A DNA stretch of 64,000 bases. Origin: Vanrija pseudolonga (lineage: Eukaryota > Basidiomycota > Tremellomycetes > Trichosporonales > Trichosporonaceae). Shown in pieces: positions 44,611-55,391 of the stretch (its first letter is position 1; each line of letters starts with the position of its first letter). The stretch is taken from assembly GCF_020906515.1 (NCBI RefSeq), contig NC_085849.1, positions 4,669,270-4,733,269 of the forward strand, read 5' to 3'. The notes under the pieces were generated by a model. The model saw nothing but the letters and a program-made list of their open reading frames with translations, had not been told where the DNA came from and searched no databases. A program made the translations under genes and the position numbers.

Positions 44611-46380
44611 CTACACCCATCCCCGAACGTATCGGGGGTCGTCGCCCTTTGCCGCAGCATCTGGGGGGAGTTGCGTCGGCGGTGTCGTGGCTCCAGGCGC
44701 CGGGCTTGCCGCGTCTGCGGCGAAACCGGCGAGCTGTCGTTCCCTCCACTCGGTGTTGTACCTGGGCGGGGCAGCCTGCCTTAGAGCCACGTCCTCGGAA
44801 TCCTCCTCTTGAAGGGTCACCAGTGGACCTGCTTCGGGGCGAGTGGTTGGAGGTTGGCTTTGACGGCGTGAGTAGTCCGAGCCTACGGTACCGGGCGTTC
44901 CATCAGATGAGCTGCTCGGTGTGGAGTTGGCTCCCTTGTCCGAGAGCTCGGGGAATGGTGGCTCTCGTCTGGAGGTCAGGATTGTGAAGACAAACGTAAG
45001 CTCACCCGGTGGCCGTCATCAAGTTGTCACTGTATCCTCAATGTCAGCCTCGTCAACTGCACAACTCACCTTGGGTGAAAGGCGTGAGGTGCACGTCCTC
45101 ATCGCGGATGTCAGCGAGGTCGACAGTGTCCAGGGCCACGGGCTTGGAGGACCGCCGATTGTTGCGGCGATAGAGGACGGTAATGATGATGACGGCGATG
45201 ACGGCAGTGATACCGGCGACCTAGGTATCAGCACGGTAAGCGCAGCCACCCACTAGACCCCCAATCAATCCGCCAAGATTGGTGGTGGAGAGAGTGGTGG
45301 ATGCAGGGCGGGATGTTGCGGACGCTGATACCTGGGTAGACGTCGTGGTAGTGACCGAAGGCGTGGTTCCGTTTAAAACAGGCCAGTTCGAGTTGTCACT
45401 ACTATTAGGTGGGACTTTGTCCAAACTCACAGTAGGCCACTGATGTATTGCGTGTGGTAGAGCCCGATGGGGCCGCTACCTGCTCGTACCGTCATCGAGT
45501 AGAGGACTGTTGGGTCGATGGGTGTAGAGAATAGCGTCATGCCGTTGGGTGTAGCGCCGTGAGACCAGAAGCGGACCGTCTTTCCCCATGGCGCCGGCGG
45601 GTCAAAGTCGACGAACCCATCGGTGTTCGCGGGGCCGCGCACACCTTGTATGAGGACAAACGACGCATTGGCGGGGATAGGGATGGCGACGGAGGAGCCT
45701 GGGCCACCGACCGCCGTTTGGACGACACCGGAGAAGGGGTCGTTGAAGGGGGAGAGGCTCCAATCGCCACTCCAGGTGTACAGAGGGTTGAGCTTGGTAG
45801 AGTTGACGATTGGAGCGGTGTAGAGGAGGAGTTGGGTCACGTCGGTTCTCATGTCAGCACCGCTTACTTGAGGAACCTACTGCTGTGTCTGGATCCCTAT
45901 CGTCTGCTCGACCGAGTAAATCGACGCCGAGCCGTTGGTTACTGTGAGGGTCGCGTTGTAGATGTCGGAGATGGGAGAGCGGCCGAGGTTGATCGTCCAG
46001 TTGCCTGTCGTGTTGGTGGCTGTCGACCAAGGAGGAAGTGGACCTTGGAACTGTCGATCAGTGGTGACTTGAATGGTGGTGGGGGTGTCGTCCACGGAGA
46101 TGTTGATACGTGCCCATGTTGCGTAGACGGCGAGGTTGGCTACCGCCGGGGTGCCTGATGTGATTAAACTGCTGTTGGTCGAATGCCAGGAGGGGCCCTC
46201 GGTTGTGATGCCGAGCGGAGCGAGCTCGCGGACGACCCACGACGAGGGTCGAGGACCAAAGTTCCACCACCCGTCGAGGTCGGTGAAGGAGGTGTTGAAG
46301 TAGAGGTTGGGGCTGAGGGCGAGGGTCACGGGGAGTGCCGCCAGGAGAAGTGTCGCACAGACCAGCTGCGAGGTGCCCAT
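44611..46380 (-). CDS. Type I membrane protein with two beta-rich domains and PPRY tail motif
   Basis: Six exons (complement): 45881-46380, 45431-45847, 45254-45398, 45070-45220, 45006-45036 and 44611-44968; 533 residues. The start of exon 3 is uncertain by one codon. Signal peptide (LVCATLLLAALPVTLA), two extracellular domains of about 150 residues each (domain 1 with WWNFGPRPSSWVV, domain 2 with YTWSGDWSLSPFNDPFSG and VLIQGVRGP), a Ser/Thr-rich neck, one membrane segment (about 343-370, built across a 33-nt intron), then a basic NNRRSSK stop and a 160-residue tail. The tail contains PPRYNTEW (PPRY codons 44758-44769), matching PPSYNPSW of the tandem family. Architecture is the same although sequence similarity is otherwise low. 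Several introns are only 32-33 nt. Function unknown. Confidence 0.8.
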
Positions 46381-46399
46381 GGCGTGAGGGAGTGTGGTG

Positions 46400-47284
46400 G
46401 CTGATGGCGGCGGGTGTTGATTGCACTTAGGGTGTGGGAGGTCCTCCGAAGGCGATTGACCTGCAAAGTTACAATGACGATGAGTACGGAGGCGAGCACT
46501 AGACAGGGGTTGATGATGGATGGCCAAGACTTTGCGCAGATGCCCCGAGCGTGGAAGCGGGTGGTGAACGCCATCAGAAGGTCAGTGTGACGTTCGACGC
46601 CATCAGCGGTCCGTGCAACGTCCGGCGGCCGTCTAGTCGCTGTTGGTGATGGCAATGGTGAGCATGATGCCGTCGAGTTGCTGGCTATGAGTCAGTTGTG
46701 CGCAACAACGGTGGTGCCAATGGGATCGGTCGAGGTAGTGGTCAATGGACAATGGTCGACGGAGGACTGCATGTGACAAGGCGAGGCGGCGCCCTGCATG
46801 TAGACCACAAAGAGGCGCGGTATGGAACCGCACGGGTCCTTTTCATCTCGACGGCCGACCTTCCAGCTCACCGCGGTGCACATGGCGATTCAGGCCTGCA
46901 AGGGTGATTGGAAGAGCCGCCTGCGAGGGCACATGAGCTGATCTTTGGACGTCTCACTTGCAGATGGTGTGCTCGCCGCGTATGTAAAGACCATCTAGCA
47001 GCCAGCTACTGGTCACTGGAGCGTCAGCAGTGCGGGGTACGCGTTTGATAAACCTATGTACTTACGCGACTCCAATCCTGATGAGACAGGTCTAAAGTTG
47101 CTTTGTTCCATCCTGGTGTATGCGGAACCGGCTCTTTGGGTAACAACAACTCAAGTAGCTCACATGTCGTCATTGGTGGTGACTGACTTGCCGCCTGGCT
47201 GACCTCGCTCACTTCAGTCCGCCCGTGGCCGAGGCCACCCTGGCAAGAGGCGAGATTGCCGATGTCAACACCCACGCTAGATTG
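46400..47284 (-). other. Possible gene or decayed gene for a membrane-anchored secreted protein
   Basis: On the minus strand an ATG at about 47284 opens a signal-peptide-like segment (NLAWVLTSAISPLARVASA). A series of GT-AG introns can join it to short exons with one continuous frame (for example GSAYTRMEQSNFRPVSSG, then TSSWLLDGLYIRGEHTIC). Near 46493-46530 a strong membrane segment appears (IINPCLVLASVLIVIVTL) followed by RLRR. I could not complete one full reading frame between them. The layout resembles the type I membrane protein immediately downstream. It could be a diverged or broken paralog. Confidence 0.35.
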
Positions 47285-47433
47285 CGTCTCATCGTTGCGT
47301 GCTCACTCACTTATCCACTACGGCTACTCGACCTCCACCATGCGACCATCGCGACATGGTAGTCCGGATGGCGAATGCTCGTGCAAGCTGTAGCGGTGGC
47401 TCTGGCCGCGGTGTCGCTGGCGGCGTCGCTGGC

Positions 47434-47443
47434 ATCGATAAAA
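47434..47443 (+). promoter_or_regulatory. TATA-like box of the flavin monooxygenase gene
   Basis: CGATAAAAGG about 50 nt upstream of the start codon at 47490. Confidence 0.45.
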
Positions 47444-47489
47444 GGCTGGCGGGTGAGAGTTCGACAACACCTCACTCCCTCACCTCACG

Positions 47490-48875
47490 ATGACTCTTAC
47501 CCAGCAGAATGGCCACCAGGCTCAATCCTCGCCCAACTCGACCGATCCCAAGGTCTACGAGCAGTACAAAGGCGCCTTTGCCACGCTACCCACCGACGCC
47601 GCTGGCTGGATCAAGCGCGCCCAGGATGTCGGCGCGATCCTCGCCGTCGACGCCGCCAAGCGCGACAGGGAGAACAAGTCGCCCCTTGCCGAGGTCGCCC
47701 TGCTGAAGCACTCGGGTCTCCTCCGCGTCGTCGCACCTACCAAGTACGGCGGTGGCGGCCAGCCCGTGAGCGTTGGCTACCGCGTCTTCCGCGAGCTCGC
47801 CAAGTATGACGGGTAAGTCAAGTGACTTTGGATGGTGCTGACTCGGGAGTTCTCTCGGCGCCGTTCTCGGCTACCACACCTACTGGACCATCAACGCTCG
47901 TACACGCGTCCTTGGTACCGAGGAGGAGGCTGATGCGTTTGAGAAGCTCCTCACCGAGAACAACTACCTCGCCGGATCAGCTGTCAACCCGCGCGACAAC
48001 GACCTCCAGATCACCGTCGGTGCCGATGGCCTCACCTGGAACGGCTCCAAGCACTTTACAACCAACGCGGCTTTGTCTGACATTGTCATTCTCGAAGGTG
48101 CCCTTGACACTGACCCCACCAAGCACATCTTTGCCTACGCGCTGTCCAAGACCGCTGGTATCACCTTTGGCTTTGACTGGGACAACCTTGGCCTTCGTCT
48201 GACCGAGAGTGGTAGTGCCAAGTTTGACAACGTCAAGCTGCCCTGGTCGAACACGTTTGGTTGGAAGGACGGCCAGCCGATCCCCGAGGCGACGGCGACG
48301 CCTTACGCGTCACTTCTGCTGCCCAACATCCAGCTGGTGTTTGCGAATGTGTACCTTGGTCTTGCCCAGGGTGCTCTTGAGGCTGGCAAGCAGTACACCA
48401 CCAAGACGACGCGTGCTTGGCCGTACGGCGGCGAGGTGGGTTGGTGACATGGGCGAGGCTGACCCTTCAGAACAAGGAGAAGGGAACCGACGAGTTTTAC
48501 GTCCTCAGCACGTATGGCAACTTTTACGCCCATACCCGTGCCGCTGAGGCCCTCGCCGACAAGGTCAACGAGGAGGCGGACAAGCTCTACGCCAAATACA
48601 GCAACGACCGTACCGCTCTCACTCCTCGTGCCCGCGGCGAGTTTGCCGAGGAGGTTGCCTCGCTCAAGGTTGTCACCACCGACACTGGTCTGCGCGTCAC
48701 GGCCGGCATCTACGAGGTTGTCGGCGCTCGTGGCACCTCTAACAAGACTGGCCTCGACCGTTTCTGGCGTGACATTCGCACCCACTCGCTTCATGACCCG
48801 GTTGCGTACAAGAACCGCGAGCAGGGTGTGTGGTTCTTGCTTGACCAGGTGCCCGAGCCATCGTGGTACACCTAA
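47490..48875 (+). CDS. DszC/SoxC-like flavin monooxygenase (acyl-CoA dehydrogenase fold)
   Basis: Exons 47490-47812, 47850-48435 and 48471-48875; 437 residues, introns of 37 and 35 nt. N-terminal helical domain with KSPLAEVALLKHSGLLRVV and PTKYGGGGQPVS. The middle domain has LGAVLGYHTYWTINAR, GSKHFTTNAALSDIVI and ITFGFDWDNLGLRLTESGS. The C-terminal domain carries NKTGLDRFWRDIRTHSLHDP, the family signature in which the His-rich segment sits near the flavin. Known relatives (DszC, SoxC, SfnC) use reduced FMN from a partner reductase to oxidise organosulfur compounds or sulfones. Fungal relatives are common, with mostly unknown substrates. No partner reductase is visible nearby. Confidence 0.9.
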
Positions 48876-49950
48876 GTATGTGCGTGGTGTGTTGTTGTAT
48901 TCGTGACGAATGAAGTGATATTTGACGCGGTGGCGGGTACACGGGTGGCGGGTACGTGGGTGGCGGGCGCAGAGTTGGGGTCAGGTATGTGTCTTCTTGT
49001 CCTCTGCTATTGCCCACCATCACAGTGCCCGCCCACATGCATTGTCCACCTATGAAGCTCCCGGTTCTCCGAGATCCGCAAATGAATGCAGTCGTTCTGA
49101 CGGTGATGCCACCAATTCGAAGCACGGCATGATGATCCCGCCTCATTATCGAGCTTCGTGCATTTAGCCCAAAGGCACGAACGCCTCGCACGTTGTCGAG
49201 GGCCTTGAAACTGAGTGGGCTGGAAGTGGTCAACATTGAGGCGGACAGCGGCGACTTGTCATGTCCATGCAGCACGCGGACGTACTCAGATTCCTGGAAT
49301 CACGCAAGTTCTATGGTCGCCGCAATGGCTTGGACCTCGGGGTGCCATGACGGCAGCGGGGACAGGTCAGGGAGAGATGGAAGTTTGAGTGGCATGAGTA
49401 TGAGGTCAGTAGTGGGTTGGGTTATATTATGAGCCCCCCCGCGTTACGACCGGCGCTGCTCATGTCGCGATCGTTCCACGACGTAAAGCATTGGCAGCCA
49501 GCCTTGAGTCGAGCCCAGCGTGGTGACTCCTGGACATGGTCAGCGCAGGTGACGTTGGCGGGAAGAGTAATTGACGATGCTTCTCTGATGGGTGTGGACT
49601 CTGATCAACCCGAGGTGGGTGTTCCCGCCGAATGTAAGTAACGAGACTGATTGTCCTGAGCCCATCTCCAAATCAAGCACACTCGTTGTCCTGATGGCAA
49701 CAGCCGCTGCCCGTCGATAACGCAACGACCTCTCCCATGTCGTAACCTGCACCCATCTCGAAACAAGAAACGCTCAAAACTGCCAAAAGCAGATAGACAT
49801 AAGAATCCCGCATCGTCATGCTTCACCTTCCAACCGCCTCCCGCATGCTTGGTCGTCTTGGGGACGATACATGCGTGAGATGTCGGTCGTGCATATAATC
49901 GCACTGCCCATACCTTGGAGCGTCTCCACCCCACTCGATTCTCATCAAAC
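48876..49950. other. Intergenic region, no gene recognised
   Basis: About 1.07 kb. Short GGTGGCGGGTAC-type repeats occur at about 48930-48970. A TATA-like CATATAATC at about 49890-49898 is 52-60 nt before the next start. Confidence 0.5.
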
Positions 49951-50619
49951 ATGCTCTCCACCGTCGTTGCTTTCACACTCCTCTCCGCCCTGGTGCGTGC
50001 CGGTGACACTGGGCTGGGCTACTTTGTCACTCCTATCACCGACTCTAGCGGTACGGGCCCCTCTCCCCCTTATGGTCTCGGCTCTTTCGCCCCCATCATC
50101 GATACTCCCTACGGCCGGGTGTCAGTCTACCCCGTCGACAGGGACACCTCCAACGCCTGGGACAGGGGTAAATTTGTTGTCCCGCCGACGACCGAATACG
50201 TCCTCAAGACCTCCAAGGCCATCGCTGCTTTGGGCGCAGAGGAAGCCTGGTCGACTTGCGCGACGGTCTGCTCGGCCATCTTTGTTCCCCCGATTCCCGG
50301 CGTGGGTGTCACACCCCCTCGTGGTGGAGCGGCCGGTGGGGGTGGAGCGGTCACAGGCGGTGGTGGAGGCCCCTCTGGTGGTGGAAGCCCCTCTGGTGGT
50401 GGTGATCCCTCTGGTGGTGGTGGCGGTGGCCAGCCTTCCGGCGGAGACCAGGGGGCTGGCGGTGCTCCCCAGGGTGGCAATGAACCCAACGTGCAGACCG
50501 GCGGCGACCCCAACGGTGGCAGCGGTGGCGCCGCCAACCCCAACCCCAACCCCAACGGCGGCAATGGCAACAACGGCGGAGGACAGCGCGGTGGCAACCG
50601 CCGTCCGTATCGCCAGTAG
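49951..50619 (+). CDS. Small secreted Gly-rich protein
   Basis: Single exon, 222 residues. Signal peptide (MLSTVVAFTLLSALVRAGD), then a folded-looking stretch of about 95 residues with two cysteines (STCATVCSAIF), then about 110 residues of Gly-, Ser-, Pro- and Asn-rich low-complexity sequence (GGGSPSGGG-like, then PNPNPNGGN), ending in basic QRGGNRRPYRQ. No hydrophobic C-terminus, so no GPI anchor; probably extracellular. The N-terminal part matches no family I recognise. The long Gly-rich region raises a structural or wall-associated role as inference. A shorter or spliced product cannot be excluded. Confidence 0.7.
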   Translation: MLSTVVAFTLLSALVRAGDTGLGYFVTPITDSSGTGPSPPYGLGSFAPIIDTPYGRVSVYPVDRDTSNAWDRGKFVVPPTTEYVLKTSKAIAALGAEEAWSTCATVCSAIFVPPIPGVGVTPPRGGAAGGGGAVTGGGGGPSGGGSPSGGGDPSGGGGGGQPSGGDQGAGGAPQGGNEPNVQTGGDPNGGSGGAANPNPNPNGGNGNNGGGQRGGNRRPYRQ

Positions 50620-51170
50620 ACGAACTTGATTCGAGTCCCCTGATTACACCATGGACCCGGATTCAATTGCGGATACCGATAGCCTGATGAATGTGTTATA
50701 ATCGCAAAGTGTGGGCCAGTGCTGGATGGCTGGTGCATCACCGGTGACTAACTTGTTTCGTGCGTGAGCGGACATGGATGTCTACCAATCCGTGGTTGTA
50801 TGGTGGCGGTGAATTAAGGCTTGAAGGCCGCTGGTCCTCAACGGCGACGGGTTGGCCAAAGGATTATCGAACATCCGCCACTGGAGAGACATCGCGCGTC
50901 TTGCCGCACTCGGACTCGTACTCCAGTCATCTATGTGGAAAGAAGGCAGTGTCTAGGTGCAGCTGGCGCGTACTCGCGAGGTGCTCGCGACCGGAGGGCT
51001 TGCTGTGGCCCCGGCTCCTAGTCCCCCAGAGCAGGCAATGGAGGGGTACATCGTCACCGGGTATATCGCCACCGGGTACATCGTCACGCGGGTACATCGT
51101 CCCCACGAGCCATTGTCCCCACGAGCCTTTGTCCATGAACCACGTCACAGTAGCAGTGCATTCCGAGCCT
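50620..51170. other. Spacer with a small minisatellite
   Basis: About 550 bp with no gene. Contains the GGGTACATCGTCACC repeat at 51044-51104. Confidence 0.5.
51044..51104. repeat. 15-bp minisatellite, four units
   Basis: Units of GGGTACATCGTCACC with small variants (51044-51058, 51059-51073, 51074-51089, 51090-51104), followed by two ACGAGCC-TTGTCC-type units. Confidence 0.85.
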
Positions 51171-52340
51171 TCATTCTGCTTTCGATACAATGTCCGACCA
51201 TTCCATTAGAAGGTGAAACGTGCACGCTTGCATGTCTTCGACTCGGAACAGCTTGTCGATGAAGCATCGCCCGTTGGTTGCTATCGCCTTTGCCGTAGTG
51301 TCAAAGGCGAGATCTGGTCGGCCCGGTGTCCCGCGAAAGAAGGCCATGATGGGGATCAAGTCGGTAAAGTCCAGTCGAGCAGGGTCATACATGAACCACC
51401 TGGCGTTAGCAGCGACCGTGGCGAGGACCAACTCGATGAGCTTGGGCTGGAACCATCGCGGAAAGATTGTTGCCTTGATGACGAGTGAGTTTGTGCTCAT
51501 CAGGCGGCGGAAGCGCCCGCTCCAAGCGTTGCCATCGATATCGAAGAGGAACTTGTGTTGGTCCGCGGCGGACTGCCGAGGAGCGAATATGATTTCCTCT
51601 CTTAATTAGCTGCTGTATTTCGCTTGACTCGCCTTAGCTGATTGCAGACTGATGCCTCCCACTGAATTGGAACCGGCGAGGGAGATGACGAAGACGAACT
51701 CGTTGGCCGCTTCGACGGTGGTTGTCTCGGCATTGAGACGGGTCGGGTGGTGTCCGCGTGGGTAGAGTACGGCCGTGCTAACGTTGCTGGCAAATGTGTG
51801 GAGTCGGATACGATGGCTTTGGCGCCACTCAATGTTGGCTGGCCCTCATGCTGGGCATGCCGGTGGTTGATCCTCGCCAGCCGAGTCGCTTGTCCTCTTT
51901 GGCCTCCCACGCGACTTGGTCGGGTTCATTGATATCGAACTGGTCGCCGGGCGGGACCAAGATATCGGCGGACAGCGAGTGTGGCGATACCGAAAATACG
52001 GGAAGAATCTCGGTGTATGCCCGAGGGCGAGCCTGGGCATTGTGTTGTTGGCGTTGCGGCCTTTCTCCTCGCCGTCGAGGCGGCATCCTCGAATTCGACC
52101 ATAGTGCTGCAGTCGATGCTGAACACTTTGGCAAGGATCCGGTCGACATCCAGCCCTCGCAAACCGGACAGGACTGCAGGGTCAGTGGCCCCTTCTTCAG
52201 TGGCTCCCTCGCTCGCATCATCATTCCCACCATCCAAGCCTCGGCTGAAGACTGGAGTGGTCATAGTGCTGCCCATGGGCGTCTTCTCAGACACCGCACG
52301 TGTTCGTCCATGACCATGTCCCCCACGACCTTGTCGCACA
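51171..52340 (-). pseudogene. GT90 (CAP10-like) glycosyltransferase, frame-broken
   Basis: Family blocks appear in order on the minus strand: an acidic, low-similarity N-part; SADILVPPGDQFDINEPDQV then AWEAKEDKRLGWRGSTTG (51843-51965); IEWRQSHRIRLHTFASN in a different frame; HKFLFDIDGNAWSGRFRRL then STNSLVIKATIFPRWF; and FTDLIPIMAFFRG with the C-terminal VEDMQACTFHLLMEW, ending at 51171. Between WRGSTTG and IEWRQ the frame shifts by one base, near a GGG run at about 51842, and a further junction near 51590-51610 does not keep frame. A 33-nt intron with a CTAAC branch site fits inside the last part. GT90 enzymes act in the secretory pathway; CAP10 is needed for capsule in Cryptococcus. The N-terminal anchor is not resolved. 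Probably a pseudogene. Confidence 0.6.
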
Positions 52341-52760
52341 TCGTCTCGATGGTCTCAGTCCTTCGTTTGACCAAGAAGATGCCTGCGTCGCCATTCAGCA
52401 GGACTGTAACGCCGGCAAGCAGCCCAGCCTTAGCTCCTCGCCACTCGGGGATGTGGTTCCTTTGGTGGAGGGTCCTGTTGCTCTGATGAAGATGGGTATG
52501 CACACAACACGGCAGACAAGCGTCGCTGGCTGGGTGTCGCCACGCTTCATCCCCGTTAAAAGTTGTGTGCATGCCTGCCGGATCAGAGCAAGTTTCTTGT
52601 CGAGTTATCAGACTGTGTAATTGGGTGAGTGGCGAGTACGTCACAGATAGGCCCACGTTGAGGGGTTGATATCCGCCATGGATCGGCCGCCTCTCCGCCG
52701 CCGCGGCCATCGCTCCGCCCGCGCGCATAATCAGACAACCTGCAGATATCTCCTAAACAT
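52341..52760. other. Region upstream of the GT90 remnant
   Basis: A hydrophobic stretch is encoded on the minus strand near 52380-52440 (GLLAGVTVLL), which might be the signal anchor of the GT90 gene, but I could not join it in frame. Confidence 0.35.
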
Positions 52761-53145
52761 CTACAACGTCCTGTCCCCTGAAATCTGGAACACGTCGGTG
52801 TTGCCGTTAAGCACATCATACGACGCGCTCCTAAGCGTGTCGGCAATGGTCTCCCAGTTGAGCAGATTGAACTTGATCATTGTGCGGCTGGTCGTGTCGT
52901 ACTTTGGCCAGTTGAAGTGGACCACACTGGCGGTCGAAGGACCCCCCGCGGTGTTGTTGGGGTCAGGGTTGCATCCTGATCGGACGCGGAGAAAAGCGAT
53001 CGTGCAGACACCATCCAGCGGCCACATCGCCAGGGACAGATGGCGGTCACGTTCCAGTTCCGACGAGATACGCAGCGCGGTGTTGAGGAGGGGTGTCCAA
53101 GATGTCACAGCCTCGGGGTAGGCGGTGGATGCAGTTCTGTTTGTA
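52761..53145 (-). pseudogene. Carboxylesterase-like C-terminal fragment
   Basis: An acceptor at about 53145 (CTTTGTAG) opens a frame of about 125 residues with FNWPKYDTTSRTMIKFNLLN and TIADTLRSASYDVLNGNTDV. This resembles the last part of fungal type-B carboxylesterases/lipases (the WPKY segment and the YDFLN-like end). The catalytic Ser domain should lie upstream (53150-54500), but only GAPDH and non-coding sequence are there, so this is an orphan fragment. Confidence 0.45.
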
Positions 53146-53828
53146 ATCTACAAAGAACATGCAAGCGGTGGTCGAGCCGGCACAACAGCAACAACAACCC
53201 CCCCCCCCCTCCCTCCCTCTCTCCCCAGTCAGAACATAAAGCTGACGAGGCAGAGTGGTGTTTACATACCAACCTGCCCGCACCGTGGACAGTCCTGTCC
53301 ATCTTGGCCTCTCGGTCAGTCGCTGTCCGGGCCGCCACCTGCTAGGGAGACACTCTAGCCGCCAATCACCTGCTCGCCCGTCAAGGCCCCATCGCGGCCC
53401 CTATTGCTTGGCTGATTGCCAGCAGCAACGGCCAGGGTACGAGCTTATTTTCAGCGGCAAAGGCAAGGATGTTGTTAATAGTGCAATGCAGTGCTGGTTT
53501 CACAGTTCCGTGCGGGAATAACGACAGGCCAATGGCAGGATGGGTCAAGATTAGTACACAGGCATGGGGACGAATTGTCAACATCACAGGTGCAAAGGAG
53601 CTGACAAACTAAATGGTTGGTTGGTTTCGGCCACTTCCGCTTCCCCCACTCGATCACGACTCACCGACTCGGTAAACAACTCGGCACCTACCTTTCACCG
53701 ATGGGAAGGTCCGCACCAGCCTGCTGCCACTGGTCTACTTCTACATCAGACTGTCATACTTCACCCACATCTCTTTCTTCATCGAACTGAACAAGAAAAC
53801 AAAACAAATTCCCACCTCAAAGATCAAA
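53146..53828. other. GAPDH upstream region
   Basis: About 680 bp. Long C/T tract at about 53198-53226 and a pyrimidine-rich leader followed by an A-rich stretch (AACAAGAAAACAAAACAAA) directly before the start codon, typical of highly expressed fungal genes. Confidence 0.5.

Positions 53829-55391
<1,563 letters not shown>

Noticed and set aside
45559-46158. 199-codon + strand frame opposite the PPRY membrane protein
   Set aside because: Antisense shadow; the minus-strand exons have consistent phases, signal peptide and membrane segment.
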